Below are positions 37,331 to 48,960 of a DNA stretch of 64,000 nt, in pieces (positions within the stretch are counted from its first letter, which is position 1; each line of letters starts with the position of its first letter). The notes under the pieces are model-generated. The model did not search any database and had not been told where the DNA came from. It saw only the letters and a program-made list of their open reading frames with translations. Both the position numbers and the translations under genes were made by a program. The stretch comes from Aquila chrysaetos chrysaetos (Eukaryota; Chordata; Aves; Accipitriformes; Accipitridae). The DNA lies in assembly GCF_900496995.4 (NCBI RefSeq), contig NC_044006.1:22218214-22282213 (forward strand), in the 5' to 3' direction.

Positions 37331-39717
37331 AAAAATGTCAGTGACTTCCAGTGCGTGAAGACCGTGTGGTTACTCTGCAAGCCTGAATCACTAGCCACAA
37401 CTGACTTGCAGTTCCAGCGCACTTCCCATTACAGGTTCTCAAACACTATTTAAGCATTATGGGACGCATATGCACACTTGCAAAATGTACTGTCCTTAAC
37501 ATGCATGTGCTTAGTCCTTGCAACACTGTACAACTTGGATGTCAAGCACGCAGAACACTGTTCAAATGGTGGAGAGGAAAGCAAATAGGAATGAAAGGTA
37601 TGGACCACAGATAGCAAATCAGAGAGGGATAAATCCTGTGTGGAATAAAGTAAAAAAGCAAAGCCACTATTCGTAGCAGTTCAGGATTACACGTGCCTTT
37701 CCAATTGGGCAAACATCACCATAAGCAGACAGTAATAAAAATGCATCTGACTCTTCCTTCTAATGAAATTACGCTTACTGAAAGCTGACGTGAGTTTTCA
37801 GTACCTCCTGTCTTCAGTGGCTAAATGAATAACAGGAATTTGTCACGTTCGTATATATGTTCTTTTCTAATAGGCAGAGACAGTTTTAAGTGATGTTACT
37901 TTGAGGTAAGTAACTTGGACACAGTGCAAATATATTGCTGATATATTACTGTGTGTGTTATTCACATCACAGCAGGTATCATTTTTTTAGCCTAACATAC
38001 CAGAATTTTTCTAAGCCTGAGTTATGTCCTTCCCCTTTCTCTTTATTTTTATGAGTGGAAAGCAGAAGAAAAATGAATCTCGTTGCTTTATCTGTCTTTG
38101 CACTGTATGTTGCTGCCACGTAACAACAAACATTGACTATCGTTAACCTGACCCCTACTGTGTGTAGTCCCAGGCATGACACCTCTCCAGCCTACAGTTC
38201 TGTTCTATTATATACAGAGATGAATTTGATCTGAATTACAAGTCACAGGGACAAAACTGTTTGACGCTAATGGTCTAGAGATGACAGCTTTGCAACACCT
38301 GCACCTAGACATACCTGAATCTAATCTAGGTTCAGCATAATATACTTAAATACTTAAAATTGAAAACATATGCTCACAGAATGCACATACACCCACTTCT
38401 GATTATGCAGGATTTCTTAAAACTGCTTTAAAGATTACCTGAGCAGCAACAAAAGGTCAATGAAAAAGCATTACAGTCACATACACAATGAGAGTACATG
38501 ATACACAACTGTTTCAGCTACTGAATTTTATGAACTTTACCTTTTCTCTTCCTTTCTTCTCAGATGATTTGAAGAAGCTTCTTTGCTCTAAGGGTACAGA
38601 ATCACTTGCTTCTCCCCAGGTACCTCTGTCAGGGAGGTGCTGCCTCCACAGCGATATCCAGCAGCTGCAAAAAGCAGATGTCACTAGGTAGCTGTGTCTC
38701 TTAACGGAAACTTTGTACTTCCTTACAGATTGTATCACAAGTACTTCTCTCCTCAATGCTCATCAGAGGTGGTCCCTTAAATGCAGAAATAAAATTAAAC
38801 ACCTCTTATAATGTGTGAGGAAATGCAAAGTTTCCACTGAGAGCCTGATTACTGAGTTAAAGCAGCTTCATCTTATCCAATAATCATTAAAGTAGGTGTC
38901 ACTAAGCAGCTCTCATTCAACAGAAACCTTGTTTGTTCTTATGGGTTGTAAAATGCATCTTAGTCTCAGAAAAAAATAATCAAAGGATCATCTCTAGTGA
39001 GCAGAGAGGAGGAATGCACTTGGTGGGTGTGTGGGAGGTGTGTTTCTAGTCCCTCTCTGCCAGATAACTGATTTTGCAAGTTACGCTATGTAATTGCAGA
39101 AGAAAAGAACTGTACAGATTTAGTGTAGGATAGGCTCCTTTTATTCGTTGTTGTTTGATCTTCCTAACTCCTACTTATCTTGCTAAGAAAAGAAATGAAG
39201 GCATGTTAATTCACGCTACCTTTTTGCTTGGTGTCTCCTGTAGCGGGTTTTATAGGCAGCAAATGTACCTCCTTCCACTGACCTGGCACAAATGGTAATA
39301 GTGGTCAAAATATCGCATTAGTAGTAGGGTGTGCGCATGCATGCATGTGTGGTGGAAGGGCAGAGGGTGCTGAGGCTTACCATGGTTCTTGTCACAGCAG
39401 GAAACTTAGCAGCTTCTATGAATTTCTCCTGAGAGTGCAGTAGGCCCTATCTGTCTTTTGGGGGATCTTGGGAAGGGAGAAAAGAGCACAGAGGGCATGT
39501 GCTAGTCAAATGGGATGGGTTTGAATCCCACCAGCGGTACAGCTGTGCTAGCAGCTGGCAAGTGCTGCTCTCCTCTGTGTCCCATAAAAGGCCAGCCAAG
39601 CAGAAGTAAAAGCCATTTCTCACCAGGGGAGGCTGTGTGCTTGTTAGCACGAGAAACTGGAGACACAATGAGAAGCAGAAACAAGAAAGCTACAGGAGGT
39701 GGTTGGGTGGGTAGGAA

Positions 39718-39775
39718 GAATCATAGATCTCAGTCCAGGAGAGATTATGTGTCTTCTAGTTCAACCTCTGGTGTT
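39718..39775 (-). repeat. Possible old CR1 3' end fragment
   Basis: The plus strand reads AGAATCATAGATCTCAGTCC and ends TTCTAGTTCAACCTCTG. This has the spacing and end motifs (AGAATCATAGA... ...CTAGTTCAACC) of reverse-oriented CR1 3' termini. The middle is poorly matched, so this is tentative. Confidence 0.3.
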
Positions 39776-40022
39776 ACTCCAGACATGGGTATAGCTTTTG
39801 TTCAGTTATCCTATTCGCTGCTATCCCATACGCCTCTGACATTGTTAGTCCACCTGATAACTTATATTTGGCTGAAGTGTTTCTTCCAGAAGAGCTTGAT
39901 CTGAAGACAGTGTGAGATGTGGGATCTATTGGTTTCGTGTTTTGCCAGAATAAAACAATTGTACGGGAAGTAGCTTCTCAGTGATCTTTCGTGAGCTGCA
40001 TCTGTGGAGGTTTTTAAATCTG

Positions 40023-40703
40023 TCACTGGAAGATGTTCCTCCAGTGCAGGTTATTGCTCTGCAGATCATGTACATCTACTCTACAGTTTACTAGCAGTCC
40101 TTTAAAGATGTGAACATCAGATGTGCAGGCAACACTGGTACCAGTTTCATCAGCTCTGCTCACAGAAACTAGAAGCTGTTCCTCTTGCTGCTCTTTTGTC
40201 TGTGTAAGGGCCTCATTAATCTCTTTTTTAATGTGTTGTTGCACTAGGGGCACAAGTTCAGCTCTTCACCCACAATAACAATGATATCAAATCTTTCTTT
40301 AAGCAGCTGCTTTTCAGGAAAAAAACACCTCTTGCTCTGTAGGCATTGTTCTTTCTTAGTTTTGCCTGTAATGTTTTTGCCTCAATAAACCACTATGCGT
40401 CTGTGTGCTTATCTTGTCCCACTCATTATTTTCTACTCCATCAAACTAGGTATCTCCTTTGAATTTCATCAGTGGTGATTTTTCTTGATTTCCAGATGAA
40501 GTAGTGAATAGAATTGAATCCAGACACAATTTCTCTTCTACTCTGTAAGAGCCCTTCTTGCTTAAGGGATGATTTCCCATCATCAGCAACCTTTTGAGGT
40601 CTGTCGACCTGTCCTTAGCACACATGGCACAATTCAGATATGATGCTGATCTTTCAATTGCACTGTTAGCAGGGATTAAGTCTGCAGCCTTATGAATGCC
40701 GGT
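40023..40703 (-). pseudogene. Possible decayed coding segment of unknown origin
   Basis: On the minus strand one frame is open for 85 codons (40703 down to a TAG at 40446-40448), with protein-like composition rich in Lys, Glu and Ser. The same frame continues for 29 codons to a TAA near 40356. A neighbouring frame is then open for about 25 codons (EKQLLKERFDIIVIVGEELN) until a TAG at 40244-40246. The first frame resumes at about 40260 and runs 76 codons to a TGA at 40023. The last part includes QQHIKKEINEALTQTKEQQE. The layout looks like a gene remnant with two stops and two frame changes. I recognise no family, poly-A tail or splice sites. Open stretches of this length also arise by chance at this base composition. 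Confidence 0.25.
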
Positions 40704-43700
40704 TCAGCACGATTCATGTGGCACTGGCCCGAAGAAAGGACCTATCTTGCATTTGGCATTTTGCCTTTTGCCCAGTTCTTCTTTGGAAGACTTTCAAGTA
40801 GAGAATGCTTCCTAAGCAGCTTTTTTTATCTGCTTGCTGCCTTGGGTGGAAAGCTGGGCTGCTACCATTGGAGGAGTAGGGCAGCAAAGGCTCCTTGTCA
40901 GGGCACGTGTGTGTGGCTATGGTGGGGTGGAGAGGAATGGCTGGACCACGCTGTCTTGCAAAGCAGCAGTTGTGTTGCAGAAGCCTGCCATACCAATGCA
41001 TTTCATGCTGCATCAGCAAATGGGAAGGTCTGTCTTTGTAAGGAGACTGAGCAAGAGCGTGTCTGCAGAAAGACAAGAATGGTTGTGGCTACAGACAATA
41101 AAAACTTAGGATGTATGAACTCCAGAAAACGAAGCTAAAAAAAATACCTGCCACTTCATTAAAATCAAGATGATAAAAAGGAACCCTGAAACAACTTCTG
41201 ATGGCCTACCAATGAAAAGAGTCCCTGGAACAGCCTGCGAGGAAAACTGCAGAGAAGACAAAAAAAAAAAAAAAAAGAAATCTCTGAGCAAATGAGATGA
41301 TGCAGAAAATGGATGAAAGGTGTTGTGAGTAAAGGTCCTGCAATGGCTTGGAGAGAAAGAAGAGTGAAAGGGACTAAGTATAACTGTAGTCCATAGTAGG
41401 GGAGCTCTGAGGTCCCATTCTAACATGGCAGTGTAGCTTTTTTTCAGCTCTTCCTTGGAGAAGAACCTGGCAAAGACTAACAAAAGAGGGATGGCAGGAG
41501 ACTGCGAGGTTAAGAGGAAAGGGGTAAGGGATCTCAGTGACGTGTTGCTGTAAAACTAACGGGTTGGTAGGGGAAGGGCAGAAGAAAAATCTTACCTCTT
41601 TACTAGGTGGTATCAGGTATGTGGCACTGACCAAATAAACCGTGAGAGTGCAGAGAGGTGGACCAAACCTGATTAGCCTGACTGGGAGGAGATTAACATT
41701 TTATATAAGATTGGGGGGGGTGGGGAGGTGCATTAAAACCAACAGAAAGGAACTTAATAAAAGCAAAAAGCAGAACAACCCAAACCATGAAAACCTTGCT
41801 TCTCACCAAAAGATGATTTCAGCCACTCCCACCTTTTACAGGAAGCCTTACCATTAACTTGTCATTTTATGGGATGCATAAGAGTCTTGCCCAAGGAATG
41901 ACTGGAGATAAGACGTTTATCTAACCCGCTAGCTAGGCTGTGAGATACTCACCACTGATATGCCAGTACACCAGCCATTCCCTCTGATACCAGTGTTGGC
42001 CCTGGATAGATGATTCAGAACTGTTTATTAGAGAAGTCATCATCTGGAAGAGACTGCCTCAGGAGAGAGGCAGCTGACAGTAACTAAGGATAGCCAACTA
42101 TTGCAAAAATCAGGTTTTTGACCTATTGTGTGGATCAGTGCAGGATCCAGGCTGCCAAAGTCACAGCTGGACAAACGATTACATTTCTCAACAAACCATC
42201 CTCTCCAACCCCTTCTTGCTTGGTCAGGCCTTGTGCAGTTCTTCTTTTGCAGTTCAAATGAATTTTGAATTGCAGTTTGCACATCTGTAGTTCCTATCCT
42301 TGCTCGTTAGCAAAGTGTTTGTGCCACCTGTTTGTTGTGCTGTTCCTTTCCTTGTAATTTTCAATTTATTCCATATTTCCTGTGCATGACTAAAACTGCA
42401 ACCATCTGACAGAGAACTAAAAAAGGAAAGTGAATTAATTTCCTAGCTTTAGAGACAACCACTGTCTACGCTGTTGCCCGGGTGATTCAATCATAATTTA
42501 CTTCAATCTTTTTGAATGTACGAATTCCCTTTGGCTAAGACAGCTGTTTGTGCTGACGAGCAAAAGATTTAAGCCCAAAACATGTTTTCCTTGCTCAACA
42601 CTATGAGTTGCAATTCCCCACATCTTTTTTTCTTTCAGTGGTCCAGTCCGATGCATTCTGCTGTTTGTATCCACTGGTGATTCTGTGAATGGTATTGGCC
42701 ATCATTTTCCTCAGCCTAATTTGCTTTCTTTCCATGTGCTGTGCTTGCAAAGCTGCTAAATTCAGAACTCCTCATAAAAAAAGAACTGAAACTTCAAACC
42801 TCAAACATGACAGAAACAGTTGTTTTGTATGCTGAATTTTACTTAAAATAAAAATCACTGATGCAAAAACCATGACTTGTATTCTTCTTAAATGTGAAAT
42901 GACACCATGAGGATCTTTCTTTGTCTTGTTCAGTAATCTATCAAATGTTCCCAAGCTGTTTCTACAGGAAGATGACAAATTTGGCACTCTGAGGAGCAGT
43001 TGATACCTGAGATATAATTTTTCTTTTTTTAAATTTCCCAGCTGTCACCTAACCATCACTATGATGTTCCCATTAAAGGCTGGTCTCTCTGAATTAAAAA
43101 AAAAAGGCAAGGCAGTGGTGAATAGCAGAGGTCTCCTCAGGCCAGTTTGTCTGATGTTTATTGCTATGAGTTTAGGTACAGAGGAGTGATGGCATTCTGG
43201 CATAAAGGCTTTGGTTTCTGTTTGCTTTGCGGTAGTGCCTGCAAGTCTCAAACACTGTAGTTGTTGGTAGTCTTAAAAAGCTTATTAAATAACTGGCCTT
43301 ATCCTAAACATCTACACAACACATATCTTTGCAGTCTCTCCTGCCACATTCCTCACATGGCGGTTGTAACATAAAGGAAGCTAGTTAGAAAAACCAAAGT
43401 ATTTGCAGCAGATCGAGACAGAAAGGGCCAATACTTGCGCTTATCAATTACTAATCTTCTTTCTATGTTTGCTAAGACCCAGGCACGCTGCCATCACACA
43501 GCAAAAGCTGTTTCACTGCAAGTCCTCTTCAAGACAAGCTGTACAGCCAACTTACATAATATTCAGTTCAGTTTTAGTAGCAGGGAAAACCACTCCGTGC
43601 ACTGAAATAAAACTGTGATAGCAACAATAAAAGGTTTTCATTGGAACATGTCTCTCTTCTTCGTGATTCATGAGATATTCCGATTTGTTCTGTGAATCAT

Positions 43701-46386
43701 TGGTGAAATGGCTTGTAGTTAATTTAACATCCACAGGCTCTCATTTGCTCAATAACAAGCAAATTAAAAAAACTCAAAGAAATTGATGTTTCTTCCAGCT
43801 GCAGAATGTAGTGACTAATTTTTTCTTCCTTTTCATAAATATGTTTTTCACAATCTGGACTTGTTCATCAGTGACTCTAGTTGCTAGACTGGGGTGTTCT
43901 CCTTTACCATGAATGACTTTTAAGTCTGATAATGTTTAATAATGCCACCCTCTGGTGGAAATGCAAAGAAAGGATTGACACTAAAGATGGGCAGAAGAAA
44001 AGATGGAGCGAGCTTAGGACAGAGGGTCCTGCATAAGCAAGGGTGATTACAGGGATAGTGAGAGATTATGGTGTCTCTGGAAATACTTGGCTCCAGGTGC
44101 TGTTAGCCTTGTGTAAAAAGATGTATGCCACTGCCTATAGTTGCCTTTTCTGCATCTGACTTATCTGTAAATGCTGGCCTGTGCATTCAGTGTTGTCTTT
44201 ATGGTAGCTTGTATTTTGTCCATCCCTTGCACTGTAGTGTCTTGAAACCTGAGCTACCAGGAGGATCTGGAGAGCAGGGACCAGCAACGGCACCAAGAAG
44301 AAAGAACAGAACAAGAGACTAAGTTGTGGTGAGCCTTAATGATTCAAATGTGGACTCGCTTAGAAAAAATCAGCCGACAGCAGTGCGAGGATAGCAATTT
44401 CCTAAGATAGGACCCCATGGGGGAGAGGGGCTACAATAAATCAAAGACTCGCTGGAGAGGGTCTCTGAAACCACTCGGGGGTTATGACCCGGTCAAATTT
44501 TAGTCAGCTCTAATACTGCCATTTGCAAAACAGAGAAAGCCAGCTTTGAGCCTCCTCAGATGCCTTCCTTCTAGGGCAAAGTACATGTGCTCTTGAAGGT
44601 CCTTCATCTGTACCAGGTCTAGCGAGATGTCCCTAGGAAGTGCTGAAAAAGCCATTCCTGTGCACGCTTACCCAATTCCCCATTCCTGAGTGGTTTTAGG
44701 CCATTAGCGCTATTGCTTGAGGCCCTTCCAGTGGAAAATGTTCCCCATTGCCATGTGCTCCTGCTATGGCCAAGTTGGGGTCTATATTGCTCAGCAGTTG
44801 CCAGGGGCAAAGGGGCTGGTGAAGGGCTGTGGACAAAGGTGGTACAACAACCTGCTCCAGGTGCCTCTTACATGTACTGTTTCCTTCTAGTTTGCTCCTA
44901 CCTGGTTGGAGGCTGGAAAAAATAATTGAAGCTGCAGCTCAAGGTTTCAAGCAGTTTTTATTTGTAAGGAACTGTGCTGGTAAAGTACATAGGAAATTGC
45001 ACGTAGAAATAGCAGTGCATGTCTGGCACTAGAGGGAACTGTCTTGTCAGCAGATGCGTGGAGCCATCTGCTTCCTCAGCTTTGTTGGTGCTGTCTTATG
45101 TGCCCAGCAAATCATGGCCATTGCAAACTGTGCTGCCCTTTCTTTGTCTTATGGTGCTGCTGGGTTTAATTTTAATGTAACAAATGTAGCATTTATGGGC
45201 TAAATGCAAACTTCTTGTGGGAGAAATGCAGCTTCTTTCAGTTGCCTGTATTATCCCAGCATATGGACCTATATGTAGCTGGACTGTTGGGCTGCAGCTG
45301 AAAGTGGAGTGTGTAACTTATTAGAGACTTAAAATCTGAGGAGTGGGGTGGAAAACAGACTGTTCCAGTTATAGCTGCAGTTGGCAAGTGGATAATATCC
45401 CCTGTATAGTGAAAAAGCTGTGCAGGAGTCATTGCTTGCATTCTCTATCCCTTTCACTAACATCTGCCTTCAGTGATAAAATGTTCTGCTTCCTGCTGAT
45501 TGAAGAATCACAGCTGGAAAATTGGTAAATGCAAATTGTTCTTCACAAGCGAATAATTTTCCCGATGTTCAATAGGGATCTATTTTACAGTATTTCTTTA
45601 GGGAGAGGAATGGCAAATACAATATATTAACTATTGATATTTGTGTTTTGAATATTAGTGTAACAAACAAAATTATACAGGAGCAGTTGGTGGATATTTT
45701 TTTCTGCATTGAAAACAATGTGTTAACACTGACACTGCAAAACCCAGGTCTTGAGGTTTGGGTGTGTATATGTTGAAAACCAAGCTCTTACAGCAGTTAC
45801 CAAGTAAATTAGGAAGTTCTTATTAACAATGGCGGCAGAATTATTACCAACTTCAGCAGAAGCTGTATGTATGTGACAAGTGTCAGAAGCCATCCTTTAA
45901 TAGTTATAAAATGTTCTCAATTTTAGCTTCGATTACTGGATTTGAATTTCAGAATGATAACTCTGGATGTCACAGGTTTTCATTAGAGTTCCATCTGTCT
46001 TACAGAGTTAAGAAACTGAAGTGGAAACAGTAAATCTTGTGATTGTGATGCTCTGACTGGCTGCATTTCTAAGTTTTTTGTACAAGTTAAAAACCCCAAG
46101 AGGTCAATGAAAAGAATTCAAAGCGGCTATGCATGGCTTAAAAATGATGAAACATAAATCCTATGGTTTTAGGACTGTGATGGGATATTTGAACGAGGGG
46201 AATTCAAGGTGTGACCTAAAAAAGATACTGATGTCCATGTATCTCACTGCAAGCAGTTTGGCTAAATATGTGTCTTGTTCATTCTATTTATGAGTAGAAA
46301 ATGAAGTACAGAATCATAAAATCATAGAATCATTTAGGTTGGAAAAGACCTCCAAGATCATCAAGTCCAACCATCATCCATGCCCA

Positions 46387-47866
46387 CTAAACCATGTTAT
46401 AGAGTACCCCATCTATGCGCTTTTTGAATATCTCCAGGGATGGTGAGTCAACCACTTCCCTGGGCAGCCTATTCCAATGTCTGACAACCCTCTCAGTAGA
46501 GAAATTTTTCCTAATGTCCAACCTAAACCTCCCTTGCCTCAACTTGAGGCCATTTCTTCTCGTCCTATCTCCAGCCACCTAGCAGAAGAGACCAGCACCC
46601 ACCTCACTACAACCTCCTTTCAGGTAGTTGTAGAGAGCGATAAGGTCTCCCCTCAGCCTCCTTTTCTCCAGACTAAACAGCCCCAGTTCCCTCAGCCGCT
46701 CCTCATAAGACTTGTGCTCCAGGCCCCTCACCAACTTGGTTGCCCTTCTCTGGGCATGTTCCAGCAACCCAATGTCTTTCCTGTAGTGAGGGGCCCAAAA
46801 CTGAACACAGTACTCGAGGTGCGGCCTCAGCAGTGCCGAGTACAGGGGAACAACCACCTTCCTGCTCCTGCTGGCCACACTATTTCTGATACAGGCCAGG
46901 ATGCCGTTGGCCTTCTTGGCCACCTGGTCACACTGCTGGCTCATATTCAGCCGGCTGTCAACCAGCACCCCCAGGTCTTTCTCTGCTGGGCAGCTTTCCA
47001 GCCACTCTTCCCCAAGCCTGTAGCGCTGCATGGGGTTGCTGTGACTGAAGTGCAGGACCTGGCACTTGGCCTTGTTGAACCTCATGCAACTGGCCTCAGC
47101 CCATCGATCCAGCCTGTCCAGATCTCTCTGTAGACCCTTCCTACCCTCAAGCAGATTGACCCTGCCTGCCAACTTGGTGTCGTCTGCAAACTTGCTGAGG
47201 GTGCACTCAATCCCCTCATCCAAATCATTGATAAAGATGTTAAACAGAACTGGCCCCAACACCGAGCCCTGGGGAACACCACTTGTGACCCACCACCAAC
47301 CGGATTTCACCCCATTCACCACAACCCTCTGGGCTCGTCCATCCATCCAGTGTTTCAAGCAGCGAAGAGTACACTTGTCCAAGCCATGAGACGCCAGCTT
47401 CTCAAGGAGTATGCCATGAGAGACAGTGTCAAAGGCCTTGCTGAAGTCCAGGTAGATAACATCCACAGCCTTTCCCTCATCCACTAGGCGGGTCACCTGG
47501 TCATAGAAGGAGATCAGGTTGGTCAAGCAGGACCTGCCTTTCATGAACCCATGGTGACTGGGGCCTGATCCCCTGCTTGTCCTGGACTTGCCATGTGAGT
47601 GCTCTCAAGACAAAACGTTCCATAATCTTCCCCGGTACCGAGGTCAGGCTGACAGGCCCATAGTTCCGCGGATCCTCCCTCCGACCCTTCTTGTAAATGG
47701 GAGTCACATTGGCAAGCCTCCAGTCCTCTGGGACCTCCCCTGTTGACCAGGATGGCTGATAGATGATGGAGAGTGGCTTGGCAAGCACCTCCACCAGTTC
47801 CCTCAGTACTCTTGGATGGATCTGGTCCCATAGATTGGTGAGTGTCCAGATGGTGTAATAGGTCAC
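46387..47866 (-). pseudogene. CR1 ORF2, reverse transcriptase part, broken
   Basis: Three pieces carry the RT domain. Codons 47866-47501 hold the fingers region (LSIIYQ, GEVPEDWRLANVTPIYKKG, NYGPVSLTSVPGKIMERF). A change of frame near 47556-47563, in a short C run, leads into 47544-46579, which holds [31 protein letters not shown] and the catalytic FADD box. A TAG at 46579-46581 interrupts the frame where CR1 normally has a tryptophan. The same frame then continues 46578-46387 to the normal C-terminal stop. The catalytic motifs are intact, but the protein cannot be made as one chain. Confidence 0.9.
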
Positions 47867-47897
47867 TAACTATTTCCTCCTGGATTATGGGGGGTAT

Positions 47898-48899
47898 CTA
47901 CTGCTCTTTGTTCTTGCCTTCCAGCTCAGGGGGCGGAGTACCCTGAGGATAACTGGTCTCACTATTAAAGACTGAGGCAAAGAAGGCATTAAGTACCTCA
48001 GCCTTTTCCTCATCTCTGGTGGCAATGTTCCCGTCTGTATCCACTAAAGGATAGGTATTCTCCTTGGCTCTCTTTTTACTGCTAACATATTTGTAAAAAC
48101 ATTTTCTGTTGTCTCTTACAACAGTGGCCAAATTAAGTTCTAGCTGAGCTTTTGCCTTCCTAATTTCCTCTCTGCCTGACCTAACAAGATCCCTGTACTC
48201 CTCCCGAGTTGCCCGTCCTTTCTTCCAGAGACGATAAACTCTCCTTTTTTTCTTGACTCCTAGCAAAAGCTCCCTGTTCAGCCAGGCCGGTCGTTTTCCT
48301 CGGCGGTTTGTCTTGCGGCGCATTGGAATAGCCTGGTCCTGAGCCATTAAGATTTCCTTCTTAAAGAATGTCCATCCCTCCTGGACCCCTTTGCCCTTCA
48401 GGACCGTCTCCCAAGGGACTCTCTCAACCAGTGCCTTGAAGAGGCCAAAGTTTGCCCTCCAGAAGTCCATAGTGGTGGTTTTGCTGACCACCTTCCTTGC
48501 CTCACCAAGAATTGAGAATTCTATCATTTCATGGTCACTAGGCCCAAGACGGCCTCCGACCATCACACCTCCCACCAGTCCTTCCCTGTTCGTAAATAGT
48601 AGATCTAGCAAGGCTCCTCCCCTGGTTGGCTCACCTACCAGTTGTGTCAGGAAGTTATCTTCCACACACTCCAGGAACCTCCTAGATTGTTTACTCTCTG
48701 CTGTGTTGCATTTCCAGCAGACGTCTGGAAAGTTGAAGTCCCCCATGAGAACAAGGGCACACGATTCTGAGACTACTGCCAGCTGCTTGTAGAATGATTC
48801 ATCTGTCTCTTCAACCTGGTCGGGTGGTCTATAACAGACTCCCAGCACAATAGCTGCCTTATTGGCTTTCCCTCTCATCCTCACCCATAAGCACTCCAC
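47898..48899 (-). pseudogene. CR1 ORF2, endonuclease and linker part
   Basis: A 333-codon open stretch that continues in frame upstream to about 48955, where the element is truncated. It contains the endonuclease motifs YRPP, LMGDFN (metal/phosphate-handling Asp and Asn) and GPSDHEMIEF (catalytic SDH), followed by the linker with a basic KKKRRVYRLWKKGR segment and the pre-RT region YPLVDTDGNI. The N-terminal part of the endonuclease fold is missing. The frame ends at TGA/TAG-type stops near 47898, where the alignment to CR1 shifts frame into the next segment. Confidence 0.9.
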
Positions 48900-48960
48900 C
48901 TTGTCATCACAATCATGTAGCTCTGTACATCTCTGTACAACTACAGCTCTATATAGTTGG

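Larger units (their letters stand above)
37331..46308. other. CCR4 upstream region and CCR4-CX3CR1 interval, left part: no clear gene
   Basis: About 9 kb with no secure exon. It must contain the CCR4 promoter and non-coding 5' exon(s), but I cannot place them. Features are a possible decayed coding segment (40023-40703, minus), a possible old CR1 scrap (about 39718-39775) and an A-rich run near 41258-41276. A (G)8 stretch is at about 41712. Confidence 0.7.
46309..48960 (-). mobile_element. CR1 LINE retrotransposon, 5'-truncated
   Basis: The element is on the minus strand. Its 3' end shows CR1's short repeats (ATTCTATG-ATTTTATG-ATTCTG, complement of 46309-46336). Next comes the conserved 3' region, whose plus-strand sequence includes TTTAGGTTGGAAAAGACCTC and CATCAAGTCCAACC. 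Further in lie the reverse transcriptase and most of the endonuclease. Homology fades near 48960, within the endonuclease, so about 2.65 kb of a roughly 4.5-kb element is present, as is usual for CR1. It lies between CCR4 and CX3CR1 in their orientation. Damage is limited to one nonsense codon and a few frame changes, so this is a fairly young copy. It has no target duplication, as expected for CR1. Confidence 0.95.

Noticed and set aside
37297..37422. N-terminal extension of CCR4 to a 400-residue protein
   Set aside because: A strong splice acceptor lies inside it (AG at 37313-37314). The extension has no similarity to CCR4, and the shorter form matches the family length.
41106..41483. 125-codon minus-strand open frame
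   Set aside because: A phenylalanine run from a poly-A tract and no motif; not a credible gene.
46477..47133. 218-codon plus-strand open frame
   Set aside because: It is exactly antisense to the CR1 reverse transcriptase, whose real frame explains the lack of stops.
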